This document shows, piece after piece, positions 9,061 through 15,196 of a stretch of DNA of 64,000 nt. A program made the translations under genes and the position numbers. Under the pieces are notes generated by a model. It saw only the letters and a program-made list of their open reading frames with translations, ran no database searches and was not told the DNA's origin. The stretch comes from Planctomycetaceae bacterium. Lineage in GTDB: Bacteria > Planctomycetota > Planctomycetia > Pirellulales > Thermoguttaceae. How positions within the stretch are numbered: the first letter of the stretch is position 1; each line of letters starts with the position of its first letter. The stretch spans positions 1 to 64,000 of the forward strand of contig JAAYAY010000265.1 in assembly GCA_012719125.1 (NCBI GenBank), read 5' to 3'.

Positions 9061-9543
9061 ATGAAGAAGCTAGCGTGGATCACTCTCGGCGTCGTACTCG
9101 CGGGCCTGCTCCTGCCCCCTCTGATCGCTCCCGTCTTCTTTCCCTGGTCTCCCATCAATTGCTGGGATGAGGAAATCAACATCAAAACCGGGCAGGCTCG
9201 CTACACTCGAAGCCTGTGGTTCGTTACCGTTTCGACACGTGTGGAAGACACCCCCCTGTCGGAAGCGATTCGGGGGGAGATCGTCGACGTTTCCGACATC
9301 GAGCCCTGGCACCGCGTGAACACGTTCTCCCCCGGCATCCATTATTCGCCGCATTACCGTTTCCATGCAGCACTCCATCAGGCCAAACAACTCGACGTCG
9401 CATTCCAGATACTCGACGTTGGTCCCGAAGACAGACAGGCCGTCGCGAAAGAAGTCCTCCGCCTTTGGCAAGTCGACGGGAACTACAGCGGTGCCGAACG
9501 TCTGGTTCACGAACTCATGGAAAAAGGGACCACGACGCGATGA
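9061..9543 (+). CDS. Hypothetical membrane-anchored protein
   Basis: A 160-aa protein that I do not recognise. From ATG 9061 it begins MKKLAWITLGVVLAG, a positively charged start and one membrane anchor or uncleaved signal (to about residue 25). A soluble alpha/beta-looking part with several Trp and His residues follows, ending in a helical region (DRQAVAKEVLRLW). An alternative ATG at 9025 would add 12 residues; neither has a strong ribosome site. A repeat element begins 18 nt after its stop. Confidence 0.5.
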   Translation: MKKLAWITLGVVLAGLLLPPLIAPVFFPWSPINCWDEEINIKTGQARYTRSLWFVTVSTRVEDTPLSEAIRGEIVDVSDIEPWHRVNTFSPGIHYSPHYRFHAALHQAKQLDVAFQILDVGPEDRQAVAKEVLRLWQVDGNYSGAERLVHELMEKGTTTR

Positions 9544-9560
9544 GGCGCGATGTCGTAGCA

Positions 9561-9711
9561 CCAAATGGCCTTGCATGGTTCCCGGAAGAATTCCCGCGAT
9601 CCTTTTCCCGTCATTCCCGCGAAGGCGGGAATGACGGATGGGAGGGTGCGAATGACACAAGGGACCGTTATCCCGGAACCACGTTTCCAGGAATCACGCA
9701 AGGCCATTTGG
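9561..9711. mobile_element. MITE-like element, member 1 (about 150 bp)
   Basis: The ends are 25-bp imperfect inverted repeats (9561-9585 and 9687-9711) sharing CCAAATGGCCTTGC. Inside is a CATTCCCGCG...GGCGGGAATGACG foldback at about 9610-9638. No coding capacity. The ends match those of the element at 9847-10021, so both belong to one family. No transposase is present in the window. Confidence 0.75.
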
Positions 9712-9747
9712 ACCTCACCCAAACAGCAACCATCCCAAATCGCACCC

Positions 9748-10144
9748 CCAGTGGGTGACTCTTGCCGAGTGTCACTATCGCAGCTTCAACGGCGTGCCAT
9801 GTGCAAACCACCGTCGAATTCAGCCTGCCAGGCCGCTGCGGGCGATCAAAATGGACTTGCGTAATTCCCGGAGACATGATTCCGAGATAGTCGTTCTCCG
9901 CGTCATTCCCGCGCAGGCGGGAATCCAGTGCCGTTTGCCGAGTGTCTGGATTCCCGCCTGCGCGGGAATGACGGCCAAAGGCCCCCGGGAATTCCTCCGG
10001 GAATCACGCAAGGTCATTTAGTGACCGTATCATCTCCGGGAAGAAACGCCCTGCTGCAACGAAAAGAGCTGTGGCAATTCGGCAACTGCCTGATACAATG
10101 CGAGCTGTCCGCACACCGCAAGAGGTCGCAGCAGATGAAACAGC
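9748..10144 (+). repeat. Duplicated leader region, copy B (interrupted)
   Basis: Blocks 9748-9843 and 10023-10144 correspond to copy A at 8526-8621 and 8630-8750. The first block has the same length (96 nt) in both copies, and the second differs by one nucleotide in length. The blocks are separated here by the element at 9847-10021. The second block again leads into a gene beginning ATGAAACAGC (10135). Confidence 0.85.
9847..10021. mobile_element. MITE-like element, member 2, inserted in leader copy B
   Basis: Terminal inverted repeats of about 25 bp lie at 9847-9871 and 9997-10021 (AATGACCTTGCGTGATTCC against AATGGACTTGCGTAATTCC). A second nested perfect foldback lies at about 9901-9927 and 9947-9973, carrying GCGCAGGCGGGAATCCAG, a motif widespread in bacterial intergenic repeats. 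The uninterrupted copy A shows the pre-insertion state. It is noncoding. Confidence 0.8.
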
Positions 10145-10566
10145 CACTGACGCCGACATCTCCACGGCACCGGCTATTCAACGCGTTCGGTGTATTGCTG
10201 TTGACGATTATTGCCGCACTGTTGATGGAACTGCCGATGTTCGACCCTCGGCACCTTTGGACGGGAGCTGTGTTGGCAGTTTTGTGGTCTGTTGGACTAC
10301 TTGCCTGGGGGCTGCGGGCGACCCGCTCGCATCGATCACAATTCCGTATTTCGACGATCCTTATCCTCATGACGTTTTGCGCACTGGGGTTCGCGAATAT
10401 CTTGATTCCCATAGTCGCAGTCCTTGTCGCAATGATTGCCGACCTGGGCGTCGCAAGAACAAACCCTCGACGAGCGGATTACCTCTGGCGCTCAGTACAG
10501 TGCCTCGCCGGAATAACCGGATTGGCCCATGCAGGCCGAATGGTATACCATACCTTTCTGGGATGA
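10135..10566 (+). CDS. Small multi-pass membrane protein
   Basis: A 143-aa protein with about four hydrophobic segments (roughly residues 18-36, 43-60, 74-105 and 120-138). It contains QFRISTILILMTFCALGFA, a signature-like start of a membrane helix seen in many small planctomycete membrane proteins. The function is unknown. ATG at 10135 is chosen because AAGAGG precedes it and the same leader serves the gene at 8741, although the two proteins are unrelated after the first three codons. The next gene begins 53 nt downstream. Confidence 0.6.
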   Translation: MKQPLTPTSPRHRLFNAFGVLLLTIIAALLMELPMFDPRHLWTGAVLAVLWSVGLLAWGLRATRSHRSQFRISTILILMTFCALGFANILIPIVAVLVAMIADLGVARTNPRRADYLWRSVQCLAGITGLAHAGRMVYHTFLG

Positions 10567-10619
10567 CGAAGACACCGAGAAACACAGCGGAAGTAACAAC
10601 TGTTCAGGGGATCACAACT

Positions 10620-11963
10620 ATGAAGACATCACATCCGTCTCGACGTCAATTCCTCCGCTCGGCCGCCGCTCTGGTGGCTGTGCCTGCCCTCGATGTGACC
10701 TCGGTTCACGGCAAGGAAAAGACCGACCCGGCCGCATGGATCGAAAGCCTGGAAGACCCGGTGCGAAAGCAGTTCCCCGGCAAGCCCGATCTGGATGCGA
10801 TCCTCGGGCTGTTCCCCCGCACCACCAGCCAGCCGGCCTTCGATCCGGAAGAGATCGCCGCCAAGGCCGCGAAACTGCAAACGCGGCCCACGATCGATAC
10901 GGGCCATCCGTTTCTCGATCTCTCCGTCCGCACGGCCCTGGCCCATGTCGACGCCACCTTCCAGGGCGACCATCCCAAGTACGGCGTGAAGAGCTACGCG
11001 GAAACGCGGCACGACGGCTTCCCCCCCACCATCATCGCCACGATCGACGCCCTGTCGGCCTGGGGACTCAACCAGCGTGCGGCGGTCCTGTTTCGCTACT
11101 GGCTGATGAACTTCGTCCGCGACGACGGAACGATCAACTACTACGGCCCTTCGATTAGCGAATACGGCCAGTTGCTCCACACGGCCCACCTGCTCGAAGA
11201 ACGAGCCGGCGCCGACGGCTGGTGGCAGGATGGGCTGCGCCCCCTCGACCGCATCGCCGAACTGCTGCTCGCCCTCCGCGCCGACGCGGGCGCAGGCGGA
11301 CTGATCGCCGGCGTCCCCGAGGCCGACACCCGCGAGCAGGTCTCCAAGTACTTCCACAACAACGGCTGGGTCGTGAAGGGATTGCAGTCCTGGGCCTCAC
11401 TCTGCCGGCGCCGAGAGGCGGCCTCCACCACAAAGCCCGAAGTCGTCGCGCGAATCGCCGGAGAGTTGAAAGACGACACGCTGCGGGCCGTGAAGGCAAC
11501 CTGGCCCGCCGATCCGAACGATTGGTGGCTTTCCCCCCGCGTCGAAACGACCGAAAGGCCCTCGCGGGCGACTGGGACCCGCGATGCTTCCTACACAAAC
11601 TACCGCTACTGGCCCGAACTGCTGTCGAGCGGCATTCTCCCTGCCGAACTGGCCCGTCGCGTCGTCCAATCGCGGCTTACCATGGGCGGACAGTTCTGCG
11701 GCATGACCCGATTTGAAGACCATCTCGACGACTGGCCGTTGATCGAGTATCTGAACGGCCTGTGGGCCCTGGGACGCACCAACGACTTCCTCCTCAGCCT
11801 CTACGGCCACGTCGCCTACCATCAGGCCGAAGGGCACCTGACGGCCTACGAGCAAGTGACCTTCCCGCCCGGCAAGAAGAGAGCCGACTACTGCCTGCCC
11901 TGCCAGTTGGTAACCGCCCGGGCCGCGAGACGGATCAACCGAACGGCAGCCCCCGTCGGCTGA
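10620..11963 (+). CDS. Tat-exported six-hairpin-like enzyme
   Basis: A 447-aa protein with a twin-arginine signal (SRRQFLRSAAALVAVPAL, residues 7-24). The mature part is mostly helical with repeated aromatic, acidic hairpins: HDGFPPTIIATIDALSAWG, SISEYGQLLHTAHLLEE, KYFHNNGWVVKGLQSW and LPCQLVTARAARRIN. This pattern suggests an (alpha/alpha)6 toroid as in unsaturated glucuronyl hydrolases, glucoamylases and alginate lyases. The catalytic residues cannot be assigned. ATG at 10620 gives the Tat motif at the right distance; a longer in-frame start at 10071 would overlap the membrane protein gene. A role in processing polysaccharide fragments is inferred. Confidence 0.6.
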   Translation: MKTSHPSRRQFLRSAAALVAVPALDVTSVHGKEKTDPAAWIESLEDPVRKQFPGKPDLDAILGLFPRTTSQPAFDPEEIAAKAAKLQTRPTIDTGHPFLDLSVRTALAHVDATFQGDHPKYGVKSYAETRHDGFPPTIIATIDALSAWGLNQRAAVLFRYWLMNFVRDDGTINYYGPSISEYGQLLHTAHLLEERAGADGWWQDGLRPLDRIAELLLALRADAGAGGLIAGVPEADTREQVSKYFHNNGWVVKGLQSWASLCRRREAASTTKPEVVARIAGELKDDTLRAVKATWPADPNDWWLSPRVETTERPSRATGTRDASYTNYRYWPELLSSGILPAELARRVVQSRLTMGGQFCGMTRFEDHLDDWPLIEYLNGLWALGRTNDFLLSLYGHVAYHQAEGHLTAYEQVTFPPGKKRADYCLPCQLVTARAARRINRTAAPVG

Positions 11964-11990
11964 CCGGATTACTCATGGGTGGCACGCTGC

Positions 11991-12419
11991 CTATCCCAGC
12001 GGAGACACCCACCGAAGATGGCGGAACCGCCCGAAGTCCGCATCGCAGGATGCGAGAACTGCCCCATGTGTTATCGCAAGTGCGGCCACGTGCGCATCGG
12101 TCGTCAAGTTCCCCGCAGTCGCACACTCATCGAGAAGCTCTCTCAGTATCCGCCAATGCTCGTCCGTTTCACGCACGATGCAAACGTTCGGATGATTCAA
12201 CCATTCCTCCATCTGCTCGATCGCTTGGCTCGAACTGAGCGGATTGGTAAATACGCGAGGGTTGGTCGATACGCGAAGAAACCCCAGGATGACGATCCAC
12301 GGAAGTCCCACCGGCTCGTCGCCGGCAAGAACCGCCTCCCACCACGAACGGATCAACTCGTGCCGAGGCGACTGCTGATTGACGGCGTAGAGCAGGATGT
12401 TCAGATCGACCAGCTTCAT
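11991..12419 (-). CDS. vapC: VapC-type PIN-domain toxin
   Basis: A 142-aa PIN-domain protein, probably a metal-dependent RNase that blocks translation when free of its antitoxin. Acidic residues expected for the active site are Asp5 (KLVDLNILLYA), Asp108 (LTTDAHVAALA) and Asp126 (ASCDADFGRF). The segment VILGFLRVSTNPRVF matches the Mycobacterium-type PIN subfamily (TIGR00028-like), which lacks the usual glutamate there. The gene overlaps the antitoxin gene by 4 nt (ATGA type), so the two are translationally coupled. Confidence 0.9.
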   Translation of the reverse strand: MKLVDLNILLYAVNQQSPRHELIRSWWEAVLAGDEPVGLPWIVILGFLRVSTNPRVFTNPLSSSQAIEQMEEWLNHPNVCIVRETDEHWRILRELLDECATAGNLTTDAHVAALAITHGAVLASCDADFGRFRHLRWVSPLG

Positions 12420-12682
12420 TTTCGCCGTGCCAGCTTCTCGCAGATCTCGTCGTCTTCCAGCGATGCCGCCACGGCAAGGGCCTTATCGAGGTTGACCTTG
12501 GGCTCACCCATTGGATAGGTCTTCTGCCGGAACGACACCGGTTGCCTCTCCCCGCGACGCATTTCCCTGACTCCGTGGCGGAGAACGCGATTCATGAGCT
12601 TGGCCAGAGACGTACCTTCCCGGTGCGCCTGCTCTTTCAACTCCATCAATAGATCGTCGTCAATTGCTACGGTGGTTCTCAT
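12416..12682 (-). CDS. vapB: VapB-type ribbon-helix-helix antitoxin
   Basis: An 88-aa antitoxin. The N-terminus MRTTVAIDDDLLMELKEQA is a typical ribbon-helix-helix DNA-binding start; the remainder to RHGVREMRRG completes the domain, and the C-terminal half should wrap the toxin. It is first in the operon and overlaps vapC by 4 nt. A promoter with an overlapping inverted repeat sits directly at the start codon, so autoregulation and leaderless translation are likely. Confidence 0.88.
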   Translation of the reverse strand: MRTTVAIDDDLLMELKEQAHREGTSLAKLMNRVLRHGVREMRRGERQPVSFRQKTYPMGEPKVNLDKALAVAASLEDDEICEKLARRK

Positions 12683-12716
12683 GTTGACATCATAGCATCA
12701 TTATGAGTGATGTCAA
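12683..12716 (-). promoter_or_regulatory. vapBC promoter and operator
   Basis: On the minus strand: -35 TTGACA (12711-12716), 16-nt spacer, -10 TATGAT (12689-12694), then six nucleotides GTCAAC and the vapB ATG. Transcription should start at or next to the ATG, giving a leaderless mRNA. A 9-bp inverted repeat, TTGACATCA at 12684-12692 and TGATGTCAA at 12708-12716, covers both promoter hexamers and is the likely operator. From 12717 to 12999 nothing convincing is seen. Confidence 0.75.
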
Positions 12717-12999
12717 GATGCGAATTCTCATCCACCCCCCAGCGGGAACGTGGCACGTGTGGAGATCACGAGGGCTCATTGCTTGACGCCGTCCCAGATG
12801 CTCGCTATGTCAGATTCGCGGCGAATCGCGTCCGCGTCGATCCAGGGCATCGGTTGCAGTGGGAACATCATTGTCCGGTGAAGGAGACGATCGTGCGGTT
12901 CCGACCGACGTACGCCGCTTGGATCATCGTGGCAGTGGCAACTGGAGGCATCCTCTGGCCGTGCATGCTTGGCCTTGCGATCCTCGACGATCGGAGTTC

Positions 13000-14145
13000 C
13001 TACTTCACCTCAAGCATCCGCTCCAGCGCCTTGAGCGCATCGGCCGCCGTCTCGTCGTCTACCTGAACCACGTTGACCGGTCTGCCTGCGGCCAGCTTCT
13101 CCAGCGACCAGCACAGGTGCGGCAGGTCGATCCGGTACATGGTCGCGCACATGCAGACTGTCGACGAGAGAAAGTGAATCTCCTGCTCGGGATGATCCTG
13201 CTTGAGCCGGTTGACCAGGTGAAGCTCGGTGCCGACGGCCCACTTCGTCCCCGGCGGCGCCGCTTCGACCGCCTTGATGATCGCGCCCGTCGAACCGATC
13301 TCGTCGGCCAGGTCGACCACCGCCTGCATGCACTCCGGGTGGACCATGATCTTGATCCCCGGATAGCGCTCCCTGAACCCCTCGACGTGCTGCGGCAGGA
13401 ACATCTGGTGAACGCTGCAGTGGCCCTTCCACAGAATCACCCGGCTCGATCGGATCGCGTCTTCACTGCTTCCGCCCAACTCTTCCACGTGGGGATCCCA
13501 GACCGGCATCTCCTCGATGGGCACGCCCATCCGCAGGGCCGTATTCCGTCCCAGGTGCTGATCGGGGAAGAACAGCACGCGCCGCCGACGGGCGAACGAC
13601 CACTCGAGCACCGGCCGGGCGTTGGCCGAGGTGCACACGATCCCGCCGTGCCGTCCGCAAAAGGCCTTCAGCGACGCCGCCGAGTTCACATAGGTCACCG
13701 GCATCACGTCGTCGACGTCGATCACCTCCGCAAGCTGCTCCCAGCAGTCTTCGACCTGCTCGATCTCGGCCATGTCGGCCATCGAGCAGCCGGCCGCCAA
13801 GTCGGGCAGCACGACGGGGACCCGCTCGCCGCCCCGCTCGGCCAGCCGCTGGGGCCGGTTCGCCAGGACGTCGGCCGTCTCGGCCATGAAGTGCACGCCG
13901 CAGAACACGATCGCCCGGCACTCGGTATTCGAGGCCGCCAGTTCGCTCAGCTTGTAGCTGTCGCCCCGCAGATCCGAAAGGGCGATGACCGCGTCCTGCT
14001 GATAATGGTGACCCAGAATGAGCAGTTTCGACCCCATCTGGCGGCGGATTCTCTGGATCCGCTCGGTGAGAACCTCGTCCTCAAGCGACTCGTAAGCGAG
14101 CAATTCGGCCGATTCGGCAAGCGCGATCTCGGAAACCTGACTCAT
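13000..14145 (-). CDS. nadA: Quinolinate synthase
   Basis: A 381-aa cytoplasmic [4Fe-4S] enzyme that condenses iminoaspartate with dihydroxyacetone phosphate to quinolinate in NAD synthesis. Visible NadA features: LGHHYQQDAV near 45-54, first cluster Cys120 in DLAAGCSMADMA, the CTSANA substrate motif at 171-176, HPEC with Cys272, and a final cysteine group CMCAT (Cys331/333). The length is normal for the type with ~350-380 residues. No nadB or nadC neighbour is in the window. The ribosome site is weak. Confidence 0.95.
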   Translation of the reverse strand: MSQVSEIALAESAELLAYESLEDEVLTERIQRIRRQMGSKLLILGHHYQQDAVIALSDLRGDSYKLSELAASNTECRAIVFCGVHFMAETADVLANRPQRLAERGGERVPVVLPDLAAGCSMADMAEIEQVEDCWEQLAEVIDVDDVMPVTYVNSAASLKAFCGRHGGIVCTSANARPVLEWSFARRRRVLFFPDQHLGRNTALRMGVPIEEMPVWDPHVEELGGSSEDAIRSSRVILWKGHCSVHQMFLPQHVEGFRERYPGIKIMVHPECMQAVVDLADEIGSTGAIIKAVEAAPPGTKWAVGTELHLVNRLKQDHPEQEIHFLSSTVCMCATMYRIDLPHLCWSLEKLAAGRPVNVVQVDDETAADALKALERMLEVK

Positions 14146-14226
14146 GAGAAAGCCTCAGCGGCAAAAGGAGGGCCTGGCGTGCTCCCCAATTATACCGCCC
14201 GCAGGCCGCTGGAGACAGGGCGTGGT

Positions 14227-14256
14227 GTAGGTGCCGCGCCGCCGCACGGCTCCTGA
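14227..14256 (+). repeat. 30-bp direct repeat, left copy (flanks SNF2-SWIM operon)
   Basis: Identical to 18022-18051 in the same orientation; the core is GCCGCGCCGCCGCACGG. The two copies lie just outside the SWIM and SNF2 genes, 3795 bp apart. Confidence 0.85.
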
Positions 14257-14272
14257 CCCGCCGAACCGAAGA

Positions 14273-15175
14273 CTACTTCGCCGCTCGTTTCTTCTTCGCC
14301 ACCTTCTTCACGACCTTCTTCACGACCTTCTTGACGACCTTCTTCACGACCTTCTTCTTCCTCGGAGATTTCGTGCTTTTCGCCTGTTTCGCAGGTCGTT
14401 TGCCTCCCGGCCCCGCTTTTCGCTTTCCCGCGGCTTTCGTTCCCGCCGTTTCCTGCTCGGCTCCGTCGACCTCGATCCCAAAGACATCCGACAGACTGCC
14501 GGCATCCAACCGCCGCGATTTCCCGCCCCGCGTCGCACTCGACACGGCCTGCTCCGCGTCGGCCTCGATCAACTCCTCGTGGTTCACGCCCCGCAACTCG
14601 AACAGCAACTCCGGCTTCTCGTCGAGCCGTGCCCCCACCCCGTAGAGCACCGCGGCCACGTGCTTGCACATGATCGCCCAGTCGGGGCAGTCGCATTCGA
14701 ACGAGATCTCGCTCGGCAGCGGAAACAGCCCCTCGCTGCGATCGGTTACGACCGACATCACGTGGTCGGAGAGCCGGCCCTGGAGCAATTCGAGCAGCGA
14801 GCCGATCTGGCCGGCGCAACGCTGCTTGACCGCCTGCCATTTCTTCGGAGCCAAGGGCTTGATGCGGACGGAGATATCGTAGATCTCCGAACCGGAAACC
14901 TTGGCGTCGACCTTGCCGCGGCTGATCGCCAGGTGGCAGACCGACCCGTTTCGCACGTACGTCCTGCCGCGCGGCAAACGATTCTCGAAATCGCTGAACG
15001 ATTCGAGATGATCGCACCACGCCTCGCCCCAGAACGTCTTGGCGATCTTGCGGCCCTCGATTTCGACCGGTTGAATGTTCGTTCCCTTCTTCCTTAGCGA
15101 GGCCATCTCCCGCCGCGCCTGGGCGCGCCGCTGGGCAACCGAAACGTAGGGACGCCATTCTCCGTACCATGCCAT
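14273..15175 (-). CDS. SWIM zinc-finger protein with lysine-rich tail
   Basis: A 300-aa protein of the bacterial SWIM family that is often encoded beside SNF2 helicases. The SWIM motif C-x-C-x6-C-x-H is exact: Cys161, Cys163, Cys170 and His172 (FECDCPDWAIMCKHVAAV). The N-terminal part has RTYVRNGSVCHLAISRG, typical of the family. The C-terminal ~60 residues are basic and end in tandem KKVV units resembling histone-H1-like tails, encoded by a 12-bp tandem repeat at about 14291-14350. It starts 21 nt after the SNF2 gene stop with a good GGAG site, so the pair is an operon. DNA binding by the tail is inferred. Confidence 0.85.
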   Translation of the reverse strand: MAWYGEWRPYVSVAQRRAQARREMASLRKKGTNIQPVEIEGRKIAKTFWGEAWCDHLESFSDFENRLPRGRTYVRNGSVCHLAISRGKVDAKVSGSEIYDISVRIKPLAPKKWQAVKQRCAGQIGSLLELLQGRLSDHVMSVVTDRSEGLFPLPSEISFECDCPDWAIMCKHVAAVLYGVGARLDEKPELLFELRGVNHEELIEADAEQAVSSATRGGKSRRLDAGSLSDVFGIEVDGAEQETAGTKAAGKRKAGPGGKRPAKQAKSTKSPRKKKVVKKVVKKVVKKVVKKVAKKKRAAK

Positions 15176-15196
15176 GGCTGATCTCCTTCTTTCTCC

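Noticed and set aside
12879-13066. Short plus-strand frame with a membrane-like segment (YAAWIIVAVATGGILWP)
   Set aside because: It runs into the 3' end of nadA, its start is an unsupported GTG, and the C-terminal part is antisense to nadA. It may be a decayed fragment.
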